Below, piece after piece: positions 8,436-16,161 of a DNA stretch of 64,000 bases. Positions within the stretch are counted from its first letter, which is position 1. Every line of letters starts with the position of its first letter. The position numbers were made by a program, and so were the translations under genes. The notes under the pieces are model-generated. The model was given only the letters and a program-made list of their open reading frames with translations. It did no database searches and was not told the DNA's origin. This DNA comes from Bacteroidales bacterium (lineage in GTDB: Bacteria; Bacteroidota; Bacteroidia; Bacteroidales; UBA932), in the NCBI GenBank assembly GCA_017561665.1, contig JAFZBQ010000060.1, positions 1-64,000 of the forward strand, given 5' to 3'.

Positions 8436-10049
8436 ATGGCTAAATTAGACCTCACCAAGTATGGAATCACGGGTTCTACCGTGATAGCGCACAATCCTTC
8501 TTACGAATATCTCTTTGCGGAGGAGACCAAGCCCGGTCTCGAGGGTTTTGACAAGGGTGTAGTCACCGAACTCGATGCAGTGAACGTGATGACGGGTATC
8601 TACACCGGCCGCTCTCCCAAAGACAAATATATTGTAGACGACGCCCAGAGCCACGACAAAGTGTGGTGGACCAGCGACGCTTACAAAAACGACAACCATC
8701 CTATGACCGAAGAGGTTTGGGGCAAGGTCAAAAAACTTGCGCTGGACGAACTCTCCAACAAGAACCTCTATGTGATGGATGCCTTCTGCGGTGCAAACGA
8801 GGCAACCCGCCTTGCCGTCCGTTTTGTGATGGAAGTGGCTTGGCAGGCACATTTCGTTAAGAATATGTTTATCCAGCCCACTGCAGAGGAACTCGAAAAA
8901 TTTGAGCCCAACTTCGTGATTTACTGCGCATCCAAGGCAAAGGTAGATAACTATGAGGATCTTGGCCTGAACAGTTCTACCTGCGTGGCCTTCAACACCA
9001 CCAGCCGCGAGCAGGTCATCCTCAACACCTGGTACGGCGGCGAGATGAAAAAGGGTATGTTCTCCATGATGAATTACTTCCTTCCGCTGCAGGGCATCGC
9101 ATCCATGCACTGCTCCGCAAACACCGATATGGAAGGCAAGAACACCGCCATCTTCTTCGGTCTTTCCGGCACCGGCAAAACCACTCTCTCCACCGACCCC
9201 AAGCGTCTGCTTATCGGTGACGACGAGCACGGCTGGGACGACGAGGGCGTCTTCAATTTCGAGGGCGGCTGCTACGCCAAGGTAATCAACCTTGACAAGG
9301 AGTCCGAGCCCGATATCTACAACGCCATCCGCCGCAACGCGCTGCTGGAGAACGTTACCGTGGATAAGGAAGGCAAGATAGATTTTGCTGACAAGAGCGT
9401 CACCGAGAATACCCGCGTAAGCTATCCCATCGAGCATATCGAGAAAATCGTGAAGCCGATTTACGGCAAGAGCGCAGGGCCTGCAGCAGAGAACGTCATT
9501 TTCCTTAGCGCCGACGCATTCGGCGTACTGCCTCCGGTAAGCATCCTGACTCCCGAGCAGACCAAGTACTACTTCCTGAGTGGTTTCACCGCCAAGCTGG
9601 CAGGTACCGAGCGCGGCATCACCGAGCCCACTCCGACTTTCAGCGCCTGCTTTGGCCAGGCATTCCTGGAGCTGCATCCTACCAAGTATGCGGAGGAACT
9701 GGTAAAGCGTATGGAGAAGAGCGGCGCCAAGGCTTATCTGGTAAATACCGGCTGGAACGGCACCGGTAAGCGCATCAGCATTCGCGACACCCGCGGCATC
9801 ATCGACGCTATCCTTGGCGGCGCAATCCTCAAGGCTCCCACCAAGAAGATACCGTACTTCAACTTCGAGGTTCCTACAAAACTCGAAGGTGTGGACACCG
9901 GCATCCTGGATCCTCGCGACACATACGCAAATCCCGCAGATTGGGATGCCAAGGCAAAAGACCTGGCAGGCCGTTTCATCAAGAACTTTGCAAAATACGA
10001 AGGCAACGAAGCCGGCAAGGCCCTTGTGGCAGCAGGTCCCCAGCTGTAA
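8436..10049 (+). CDS. pckA: Phosphoenolpyruvate carboxykinase (ATP)
   Basis: A 537-residue protein of usual length for ATP-type PEPCK. It shows the kinase-1a Walker [12 protein letters not shown] (about residue 249), the kinase-2 segment [11 protein letters not shown], the signature FEGGCYAK, and the adenine-binding [14 protein letters not shown]. It interconverts oxaloacetate + ATP and PEP + CO2 + ADP. In gut Bacteroidetes the enzyme often runs in the CO2-fixing direction on the way to succinate, so direction here is inference. It has its own promoter and a strong terminator, so it is monocistronic. Its codon use is strongly biased toward C/G-ending codons, as expected for a highly expressed gene. 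Confidence 0.97.
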   Translation: MAKLDLTKYGITGSTVIAHNPSYEYLFAEETKPGLEGFDKGVVTELDAVNVMTGIYTGRSPKDKYIVDDAQSHDKVWWTSDAYKNDNHPMTEEVWGKVKKLALDELSNKNLYVMDAFCGANEATRLAVRFVMEVAWQAHFVKNMFIQPTAEELEKFEPNFVIYCASKAKVDNYEDLGLNSSTCVAFNTTSREQVILNTWYGGEMKKGMFSMMNYFLPLQGIASMHCSANTDMEGKNTAIFFGLSGTGKTTLSTDPKRLLIGDDEHGWDDEGVFNFEGGCYAKVINLDKESEPDIYNAIRRNALLENVTVDKEGKIDFADKSVTENTRVSYPIEHIEKIVKPIYGKSAGPAAENVIFLSADAFGVLPPVSILTPEQTKYYFLSGFTAKLAGTERGITEPTPTFSACFGQAFLELHPTKYAEELVKRMEKSGAKAYLVNTGWNGTGKRISIRDTRGIIDAILGGAILKAPTKKIPYFNFEVPTKLEGVDTGILDPRDTYANPADWDAKAKDLAGRFIKNFAKYEGNEAGKALVAAGPQL

Positions 10050-10067
10050 TCGGTGTTTTTTCACAAG

Positions 10068-10097
10068 AAAAACCGGCCTGGCAAGGTCGGTTTTTTT
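10068..10097 (+). terminator. Rho-independent terminator of pckA
   Basis: ACCGGCCT (10072-10079) pairs with AGGTCGGT (10084-10091), with a GGCA loop, an A-rich 5' flank and a T7 3' flank. The T run ends one base before the recQ -7 box begins at 10099. Confidence 0.85.
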
Positions 10098-10098
10098 G

Positions 10099-10106
10099 TA
10101 TATTTG
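10099..10106 (+). promoter_or_regulatory. -7 box for recQ
   Basis: TATATTTG, 6 bases before ATG 10113, directly abutting the pckA terminator T tract. Predicts a leaderless or 1-2 nt leader mRNA. Confidence 0.65.
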
Positions 10107-10112
10107 TAGGGT

Positions 10113-11831
10113 ATGCTGGCGACTTTAAAGAAATATTGGGGCTACGATAGTTTCAGGCCTAAGCAGGAGGATATTATATCCCAGGCTTTGGCTGGGGAGG
10201 ATGTGCTTGCGCTGATGCCGACCGGCGGCGGCAAGAGCATCTGCTTCCAGGTGCCTGCAATTATGAAGGAGGGCATCTGCATTGTCGTATCGCCCCTCAT
10301 CGCCCTGATGAAAGATCAGGTAGAAAACCTGCGCAGCCGAGGCATACCGGCGTTGCTGGTTTGTGCCGGAATGACCTATCGCGAGATAGATGCAACTCTG
10401 GACAACGCCGTCTACGGCGAATATAAATTTCTCTATGTCTCGCCGGAACGCCTGCGCACGACTCTGTTCCTGACTCGTGCCGCCAAAATGAACATCAACT
10501 TTCTGGTGGTGGACGAGGCGCACTGTATCTCCCAGTGGGGCTATGACTTCCGGCCTGAGTATCTGAAGATTGCAGAGATCCGCGACAAGATTGGCGGAAG
10601 TGCCTTTGAAGGCCGTCCGCCCGTTATTGCGCTTACGGCGACTGCAACGCAGGATGTGGCGCAGGACATTATGGCTCGGCTGGACTTCAAGAAGCCGAAC
10701 CTGATCGTCACCGGATTTGAGAGACCAAACCTTTCATATAGCGCCCGCGAATGCGAAGACAAACTGGGCCAGGTGCTCAAGGTGTGTCAGGGTGTTAAAG
10801 GCTCCGGTATCGTTTATGTCTCGCGCCGCAAGACGACAGAGGATGTTACAGCCTTCCTTACGAGCCAGGGCATTGCTGCAGCCGCCTATCACGCCGGGAT
10901 GAACGGCAAGGTGCGCGCCGCCGTTCAGAACGCCTGGAAAAAGGGAGAAACCCGCGTCATAGTATCCACCAACGCCTTCGGTATGGGCATCGACAAGGGC
11001 GATGTCCGCTTTGTCTGTCATTACGATATTCCCCAGTCACCGGAGGCCTATTTTCAGGAGGCGGGCCGTGCCGGTCGCGACGGCAAGAAAGCCTATGCGC
11101 TGCTGATATGGAACCGTACCGACCTCAAACGGCTGGGGCAGATTCTCCAGACCACTTATCCTCCTCTGGATTATATCAAAGATATCTATCAGAAAGTCCA
11201 CACCTTCCTTCAGGTTCCGTACGAAGAGGGGAAGGAGAAGGGCTACAAGTTTGATCTGGCGGCATTTGCCAAGAAGTACAAACAACCGGCCGCCAAGTCG
11301 TATTATGCCATCAAATATATCGAGATGTCGGGCTATTGGAACCTGACGGAGGAATTGGATATCCCGTCCAAAATCTGTGTTCTGGTTTCCCGGGAAGAGA
11401 TGTATTCTGTGCAGTTGGGCAGTGCCGAGGCCGATTCTTTCCTGAAGACGCTGATGCGGATGTACGAAGGTCTCTACAGCGGCTACGTAACGATAGATGA
11501 GGAGCGCATCGCCGCCGTCGGCAAATATTCTGTACTGGCGGTGGAGCGCAAGCTCAAGTGGCTGGCTTCACGCGGTGTGATTCGGTATATACCCAAGGTC
11601 AAATCACCTGTGTTGTACTTGGCCACGGAGCGGCTGTATCCGGAGAATCTCCGCCTGGACAAGAAGGAATATGAAGATCGCGTGGCCCGCTTCAGGACAC
11701 GTTTGGAGGCAATTGAGACCTATGCTATGAATTCAGACAGATGCCGAAGCCAGATGCTTCTGGAGTACTTCGGCCAGAAGAACAGCGCCCCCTGCGGCGT
11801 CTGCGACTGGTGTCTTTCCCACAAACGCTAG
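10113..11831 (+). CDS. recQ: RecQ-family ATP-dependent DNA helicase, short form
   Basis: A 572-residue SF2 helicase. Walker A is MPTGGGKSICFQVPA, Walker B/aromatic loop is VVDEAHCISQWGYDFRPEY, and motif VI is QEAGRAGRDG. A zinc-binding tail with spaced cysteines (CRSQMLLEYFG, then CGVCDWC) closes the protein. The HRDC domain of E. coli RecQ is absent, so it is a short RecQ type as found in Bacteroidetes that carry two RecQ paralogs. It unwinds DNA 3' to 5' in repair and recombination. The start is fixed by the promoter just upstream. The gene ends at the non-coding region that holds the dispersed repeat. Confidence 0.93.
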   Translation: MLATLKKYWGYDSFRPKQEDIISQALAGEDVLALMPTGGGKSICFQVPAIMKEGICIVVSPLIALMKDQVENLRSRGIPALLVCAGMTYREIDATLDNAVYGEYKFLYVSPERLRTTLFLTRAAKMNINFLVVDEAHCISQWGYDFRPEYLKIAEIRDKIGGSAFEGRPPVIALTATATQDVAQDIMARLDFKKPNLIVTGFERPNLSYSARECEDKLGQVLKVCQGVKGSGIVYVSRRKTTEDVTAFLTSQGIAAAAYHAGMNGKVRAAVQNAWKKGETRVIVSTNAFGMGIDKGDVRFVCHYDIPQSPEAYFQEAGRAGRDGKKAYALLIWNRTDLKRLGQILQTTYPPLDYIKDIYQKVHTFLQVPYEEGKEKGYKFDLAAFAKKYKQPAAKSYYAIKYIEMSGYWNLTEELDIPSKICVLVSREEMYSVQLGSAEADSFLKTLMRMYEGLYSGYVTIDEERIAAVGKYSVLAVERKLKWLASRGVIRYIPKVKSPVLYLATERLYPENLRLDKKEYEDRVARFRTRLEAIETYAMNSDRCRSQMLLEYFGQKNSAPCGVCDWCLSHKR

Positions 11832-11866
11832 AGGATTTTTCGGGGGGCAAGTCACTGCCCTGCAAA

Positions 11867-11922
11867 GGCCTTCGCATGGAATTGGTTGCTCCCTTATCAG
11901 CCGGTCGCAACCCAATTCATGC
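11867..11922 (+). repeat. Dispersed palindromic repeat, copy 1
   Basis: This 56-base unit matches the reverse complement of 52121-52176 at all but two positions as aligned by eye. Its core is an imperfect inverted repeat: GCATGGAATTGGTTGC on the left and GCAACCCAATTCATGC on the right. It resembles REP-type intergenic elements. No transposase is adjacent. Confidence 0.85.
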
Positions 11923-11989
11923 ATCCGGCTTTTTTGCCGGGCAGAAGCCGTGGCACTTGCATCTCTGATTATCAGCGCATTGTAACATT

Positions 11990-12015
11990 TCCCTTGCGTA
12001 TTTTTGCGCAAGGGA
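11990..12015. other. Small hairpin with an embedded -7-like box
   Basis: TCCCTTGCG (11990-11998) pairs with CGCAAGGGA (12007-12015). The loop region contains TATTTTTG (11999-12006), which fits the -7 consensus TAnnTTTG on the + strand and would transcribe toward the large hairpin. There is no T tract on the + strand. It may be a terminator remnant or a promoter for a small RNA. Confidence 0.4.
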
Positions 12016-12065
12016 CATTGCATAAAGTGCTGTAAATTAGCTCGGTTGCTGCCACGCATATCGGT

Positions 12066-12196
12066 GGGCAGATTATGACCGTAGCATGAAAGAGCATGCG
12101 ACCGGCGTTAGCTAGGTCGCGAGAGCGAGCGCATTCCGGGCGCGAGCGAAGCGGGCGAAGCGACAGGGTGCATGGCTTTCATGCAAGTCTCTGCCC
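12066..12196. repeat. Large imperfect hairpin (REP-like element or structured RNA)
   Basis: GGGCAGA (12066-12072) pairs with TCTGCCC (12190-12196). Inside, GCATGAAAG and nearby CATGC pair with GCATG and CTTTCATGC. The centre is a GC-rich run of related GCGAG/GCGAAGC words. It shares GGGCAGAT, GCATGAA and GCGACCGGC, in the same order, with the repeat copy at 52.1 kb, so it may be a diverged, enlarged member of the same family. Confidence 0.55.
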
Positions 12197-12211
12197 GGCG
12201 GAGCTCCAGTG

Positions 12212-12787
12212 TTATAGAGATGGATATCCGACTGTCTGTATTAGTGTGATGATCTGTTCAGAACGCAGTGCAAGTCGTGCGGCAAGTTCTTCCTTGGGAA
12301 TCAAGGCGCGGGCGACGGTGGACAGGCCTTCCGAAGCGCAGAACAGATAGATATTCTCGCAGATGAATCCGGTATCGGCATATGTCGATTCAATAACGCC
12401 CTGCGGCGTTTTGCCGGTAATCTTTGATGTGTCTGAAATGAGCGCAATCTCTACCGGAGCCTGGCCTACGAACGGCTGGGTCCCGGTCATTGCCCGCAGG
12501 TCTTCTTCAAACAGCATATTCAGGACGTGCTGGACAGGATCGTAGCAGTAAACCCCAGATTTCAGGAATACGTATAGTTCTATCTCCTGCCGGTTGTGCG
12601 AAGAGGGGGCGGTGCGGCCCTTGGTGCGATTGATGCCCCATGAGGCCCAAAGCAGATTTGATAGGGTCTGAAGGTCGAGGTCGCGGGCGGTGTCAAAGTC
12701 GCGGCCGCTGCGACGGCGGGCAAACGCCTCCATTACAGGAAGCCCTCCGGTGCGCTGCGCGGGCGGGAGAATAATCTGTGTGCTCAT
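12212..12787 (-). CDS. Nitroreductase-fold protein, SagB/ThcOx-like
   Basis: A 191-residue protein with the FMN-dependent nitroreductase fold. The N-terminal part (ARRRSGRDFDTARDLDLQTLSNLLWASWGINR) is typical of the SagB-type dehydrogenase subgroup, and the C-terminus has LIPKEELAARLALRSEQIITLIQTVGYP. No signal peptide is seen as annotated. Subgroup members include enzymes that oxidise azolines in peptide natural products, but no cyclodehydratase or precursor gene is nearby, so a stand-alone NAD(P)H-dependent reductase is more likely. It starts one base after the yicC stop and is probably co-transcribed with it. Confidence 0.8.
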   Translation of the reverse strand: MSTQIILPPAQRTGGLPVMEAFARRRSGRDFDTARDLDLQTLSNLLWASWGINRTKGRTAPSSHNRQEIELYVFLKSGVYCYDPVQHVLNMLFEEDLRAMTGTQPFVGQAPVEIALISDTSKITGKTPQGVIESTYADTGFICENIYLFCASEGLSTVARALIPKEELAARLALRSEQIITLIQTVGYPSL

Positions 12788-12788
12788 A

Positions 12789-13676
12789 TTATAACACGTT
12801 CATTGACTGTTCTTTAATCTTCTCAAGTTCGGCCTTCATAAGTACCACTATCTTCTGGATTTCGGCGTGATTGGCCTTGCTGCCAAGGGTGTTGATTTCG
12901 CGCCCCATCTCCTGCGCTATGAAGCCCAGTTTCTTGCCGGGGAATGGATCGCCGTCGGCAGTTTCACGGAAGTAGCGGCAGTGTTGACCCAAACGGACCT
13001 TCTCCTCGTTTATATCAAGTTTGTCTATGTATAGGATGATCTCCTGCTCCAGACGGTTTTGGTCCACCTGAACCTTGATTTCGTCCAGACGGCTGCCGAT
13101 GCGGCTGCGGACGGTATCGATGCGCTCCTTCTCGAACTTCTCCACCTGCGGGATGCAGGATTCTATCATATCGACCTTGGAGAGGATGTCCCGCTTCAGG
13201 GTGGCGCCCTCCGCACTGCGGAACTCATCCAGGCGGGCGGCGGCCTCTTTTATGGCGCCGAAAAGCAGCTCCCAGTTGGCGCCGGTCATCTCTGTCCGGG
13301 TGCTTTCAAGCACGTCGGGCATCCTCAGCACAGAAGAGAGCATAGTCGCGCTTGCCTCGCCGTTTAAGGTTGTATCCCAGGCGGTTCCGCTTAGCGCATC
13401 GCTTACCTGTCCAAGATAGGAGAGTAGGACATCCTTGTTGATGGTGGAGGCGCTGCCGGCTCCCTCGCGTTCTACGGTGATGAAGAGGTCGATGGTGCCG
13501 CGGTTGAGTTTTTCGGTGAGCATCTGGCGCACCTCCAGCTCCTTTTCGCGCGGAATCAGCGATGTCTTGAGGGTGATGTCGGCGTTCTTGCCGTTGAGCG
13601 AGCGTATTTCTACAATGTACTTGCTGCCTTCTATAACTGCCTCGGCCTTGCCGTAGCCTGTCATTGATTTGAGCAT
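12789..13676 (-). CDS. yicC: YicC family endoribonuclease
   Basis: A 295-residue protein of the usual YicC length. It begins MLKSMTGYGKAEA, the family hallmark, contains IRSLNGK, and ends with the conserved tail KANHAEIQKIVVLMKAELEKIKEQSMNV. Related YicC proteins are reported to act in RNA turnover as endoribonucleases; cytosolic location follows from lack of a signal. It is divergent from glnS and lies directly upstream of the nitroreductase gene with a 1-base gap. On the minus strand a TATTTTTA sequence (13708-13701) is the best, but poor, -7 candidate. Confidence 0.92.
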   Translation of the reverse strand: MLKSMTGYGKAEAVIEGSKYIVEIRSLNGKNADITLKTSLIPREKELEVRQMLTEKLNRGTIDLFITVEREGAGSASTINKDVLLSYLGQVSDALSGTAWDTTLNGEASATMLSSVLRMPDVLESTRTEMTGANWELLFGAIKEAAARLDEFRSAEGATLKRDILSKVDMIESCIPQVEKFEKERIDTVRSRIGSRLDEIKVQVDQNRLEQEIILYIDKLDINEEKVRLGQHCRYFRETADGDPFPGKKLGFIAQEMGREINTLGSKANHAEIQKIVVLMKAELEKIKEQSMNVL

Positions 13677-13730
13677 ATCCTGGATTTTTGTTTTGCGCTG
13701 TAAAAATAGTAAAAATTGCCCCTTTTTTGC

Positions 13731-13738
13731 TACTTTTG
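13731..13738 (+). promoter_or_regulatory. -7 box for glnS
   Basis: TACTTTTG fits TAnnTTTG; ATG follows 21 bases later. Confidence 0.6.
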
Positions 13739-13759
13739 CAACCTATATGAAATCAAGAT

Positions 13760-15397
13760 ATGGAAGAGCGCACTAATAATTTTCTCGAAGACATCATCGA
13801 GGCCGATCTGGCCAGCGGCAAGCATAAATCTATAATGACCCGTTTCCCGCCGGAGCCCAACGGCTATCTGCATATCGGCCATGCCAAGAGCATTTGCCTC
13901 AACTTTGGCCTTGCAAAGAAGTACGGCGGCAAGACCAACCTCCGCTTCGATGATACCAACCCCGTGAAAGAGGACACTGAGTATGTAGATTCTATTAAGG
14001 AGGACATCAAGTGGCTGGGCTTCGAGTGGGCAAATGAGTTCTATGCTTCCGACTATTTCGACCAGCTCTACGAGTGGGCCAAAGTGCTTATTAAGAAAGG
14101 TTTGGCTTATGTAGACGACCAAACCCAGGAAGAGATCCGTCTTACCCGCGGCACAGTGACACAGCCAGGTAAGGAGAGCCCCTGGCGCAACCGCAGCGTA
14201 GAGGAGAATCTCAAGCTCTTTGAGGAAATGAAAGAGGGCAAGTATCCGGACGGAGCAAAGGTGCTGCGTGCAAAGATCGATATGGCGCACCCCAACATGC
14301 TTTTCCGTGATCCCCTGATGTACCGCATCATACACGCCGAGCATCACCGCACAGGCAACAAGTGGTGCATCTATCCGATGTACGACTACGCACACGGCGA
14401 GTGCGACTCCATAGAGCATATCACTCATTCCATCTGCACGCTGGAGTTTGACGTGCACCGTCCTCTTTACGACTGGTTCATTGAGAAACTGGAGATATTC
14501 CCTTCTCATCAGTACGAGTTCGCCCGTCTTAACCTGACCTACACCGTGATGAGCAAGCGCAAGCTTCTCGAACTCGTGAAGAATGGTTACGTAGAGGGTT
14601 GGGACGATCCCCGCATGCCTACCATCTGCGGTATCCGCCGTCGCGGTTACACTCCGGAGTCCATCCGTATGTTCGCAGACAAGGTGGGTGTTGCAAAGCG
14701 AGACAATATTATCGACCTCTCGCTTATGGAGTGGTGCCTGCGCCAGGATTTGAATGAGCGCGCCAACCGCTATATGGCCGTGCTTGACCCCATCAAGCTT
14801 GTCATCGACAACTGGGAAGAGGGCAAGGTGGAATGGTTCGAGGCTCCTTTGAATCCCGCCGATCCCGAGGGTGCAAAACGCCGCATTCCTTTCACCAAAG
14901 AGCTTTATATAGAGCGTGACGACTTTATGGAGGATGCTCCCAAGAAGTATTTCCGCTTGAAACCCGACGGTGAAGTACGCCTTAAATACACCTACATTGT
15001 CAAGTGCGTATCCTTCAAGAAGGATGCTGACGGCAAAGTTACCGAGGTTCACTGCGAGGTTGATCCGACTTCCAAGCCGGGGGCAGGCGAGTGGCGCAGC
15101 GTCAAGGGCACCATCCACTGGGTATCGCAGGAATATGCCAAGCCGATTGAGGCCCGTATCTTTGACACTCTCTTCACTGAAGAGCAGATGGGTGCTATAC
15201 CGGAGGGCGTCGACTACAAGGATTATCTGAATCCCAATTCGCTGGTAATCAAGACTGCTTATGCAGAGCCCGCGCTGCTCGAGGACAAGAGCGGAATCGC
15301 AGTTCAGTTCGAACGTGTCGGTTACTTCTATCACGATCCCAAGAACGGCGCCTGGAATAAGGCTACCGGCCTGAGGGATTCCTTCAAGATCAATTAG
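13760..15397 (+). CDS. glnS: Glutaminyl-tRNA synthetase
   Basis: A 545-residue class I synthetase. The HIGH motif is in RFPPEPNGYLHIGHAKSI (about residue 30-45), and the KMSKS equivalent is VMSKRKL (about residue 265). The C-terminal anticodon-binding beta-barrels are intact, ending GLRDSFKIN. GlnRS rather than GluRS is indicated by FPPEPNGYLHIGHAK and by the two-barrel C-terminal half. It charges tRNA-Gln directly in the cytosol. Its stop is immediately adjacent to the stop of the convergent ATP-grasp-like gene, with no terminator hairpin visible between them. Confidence 0.97.
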   Translation: MEERTNNFLEDIIEADLASGKHKSIMTRFPPEPNGYLHIGHAKSICLNFGLAKKYGGKTNLRFDDTNPVKEDTEYVDSIKEDIKWLGFEWANEFYASDYFDQLYEWAKVLIKKGLAYVDDQTQEEIRLTRGTVTQPGKESPWRNRSVEENLKLFEEMKEGKYPDGAKVLRAKIDMAHPNMLFRDPLMYRIIHAEHHRTGNKWCIYPMYDYAHGECDSIEHITHSICTLEFDVHRPLYDWFIEKLEIFPSHQYEFARLNLTYTVMSKRKLLELVKNGYVEGWDDPRMPTICGIRRRGYTPESIRMFADKVGVAKRDNIIDLSLMEWCLRQDLNERANRYMAVLDPIKLVIDNWEEGKVEWFEAPLNPADPEGAKRRIPFTKELYIERDDFMEDAPKKYFRLKPDGEVRLKYTYIVKCVSFKKDADGKVTEVHCEVDPTSKPGAGEWRSVKGTIHWVSQEYAKPIEARIFDTLFTEEQMGAIPEGVDYKDYLNPNSLVIKTAYAEPALLEDKSGIAVQFERVGYFYHDPKNGAWNKATGLRDSFKIN

Positions 15398-16102
15398 TTA
15401 GCTGAGAACTACAGAAATGTCGAGGGCCACCACGCTGCGCGTGCTGGCCACTACCGGCATTATGTCCATGCTTTCTATGCGAGGGGCTACGGAACATAGC
15501 GCAGAAAGCCGGCGCAGTGTGTCCACAAACAATATTTTGTTCAATTGAAAACTGCCTTGTACACGCTCCATTGCCTCTGTGGCCTCCGCTTTTGAGACAG
15601 GCATGGTGCAGGCGGCAAAACAACAGGGTTTCTGGTCTGACGCAGGGTAGGTACCGCAGAGTATAATGTGTCCGAATTTAGCCCTGTGGCGGATGCCGAA
15701 GTAGGCTCTCTCGCCCTCCAGTGAAGGGCTGATGAGCACCCCCTTGACGTCGGAATCCAGCATCAGCCGCTTGAATTCCAGCCGCATCGTGTTTTCGTCG
15801 GTGACGTTTATCACAGACGATGTTTCACCGTCTTCGTGCATAGATATGCTCCTCATATTGACGGGGTAGCCTATGTCGATGGAGGCAATCTTGGCTTCTA
15901 TGATCGTGGTGGCGATAATCTCCTTCTGATGGCTCAGACCAATGGCGTCCAAGAGCCTGAGAGCTTTGTCGGCAGAGAGCATCCCGGCCGGTGAATCGTC
16001 TATGACATTGTGGATAATCTCCTTGTCTACAGGGGGATAACCGCTATTGTCATTTTGACTGACAATCAAGTTCTCTGATGTGATTGCCGGAATGCGTATC
16101 AT
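15398..16102 (-). CDS. Degenerate stand-alone ATP-grasp_5-like protein (acyl-CoA synthetase beta-like)
   Basis: A 234-residue protein of uncertain function. Its layout follows the ATP-grasp_5 domain of ADP-forming acyl-CoA synthetases: KALRLLDAIGL, then IDIGYPVNMRSISMHE, a GVLISPSLEGERAYFGIRHRAKFGHIILCG segment, and a final SMDIMPVVASTRSVVALDISVVL matching the DiNP...alDaRi end. Key positions look altered: the lysine after GYPV is not at the usual place and the HK(s/t)D motif is replaced by HEDGE. No CoA-binding or ligase domain is present. It could be a regulatory or acyl/nucleotide-binding remnant rather than an active ligase. A -7 box lies 4 bases before the ATG. Confidence 0.6.
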   Translation of the reverse strand: MIRIPAITSENLIVSQNDNSGYPPVDKEIIHNVIDDSPAGMLSADKALRLLDAIGLSHQKEIIATTIIEAKIASIDIGYPVNMRSISMHEDGETSSVINVTDENTMRLEFKRLMLDSDVKGVLISPSLEGERAYFGIRHRAKFGHIILCGTYPASDQKPCCFAACTMPVSKAEATEAMERVQGSFQLNKILFVDTLRRLSALCSVAPRIESMDIMPVVASTRSVVALDISVVLS

Positions 16103-16106
16103 GGTT

Positions 16107-16114
16107 CAAAATTA
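16107..16114 (-). promoter_or_regulatory. -7 box for the ATP-grasp-like gene
   Basis: Minus strand TAATTTTG, 4 bases before the ATG at 16102; predicts a leaderless transcript. Confidence 0.6.
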
Positions 16115-16127
16115 ATAGTTTTTTTAT

Positions 16128-16135
16128 TATCTTTG
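16128..16135 (+). promoter_or_regulatory. -7 box for mtnA
   Basis: TATCTTTG, 26 bases before ATG 16162; divergent with the box at 16107-16114, 13 bases away. Confidence 0.65.
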
Positions 16136-16161
16136 AACAATTTGTATAACTGTTATCGCAA

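Larger units (their letters stand above)
11832..12211. other. Non-coding convergent intergenic region with repeat and hairpins
   Basis: This 380-base gap lies between the 3' ends of recQ (+) and the nitroreductase gene (-). No convincing reading frame was found. It holds, in order, the dispersed repeat copy 1 (11867-11922), a CCGGC-T6-GCCGG hairpin just after it, a 9-bp hairpin (11990-12015), and a large hairpin bounded by GGGCAGA/TCTGCCC (12066-12196). All look like RNA- or DNA-structure elements. Confidence 0.7.

Noticed and set aside
8445..10064. Long antisense reading frame opposite pckA (over 530 codons)
   Set aside because: pckA is a full-length enzyme with all motifs; the antisense frame reflects strong codon bias. 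The same applies to long frames opposite glnS (13730-15334), the M16 gene (32797-34965), the S37 gene (39-1277), recG (19826-21055), the aminotransferase (30688-32019) and the antiporter (59700-60902).
11832..11970. Short reading frame across the recQ 3' region
   Set aside because: It uses a different frame from recQ, overlaps the palindromic repeat and gives no family-like protein.
12212..12787. Thiazole/oxazole-modified peptide cluster, suggested by the SagB-like protein
   Set aside because: No cyclodehydratase, docking protein or precursor peptide gene is nearby; the neighbour is yicC.
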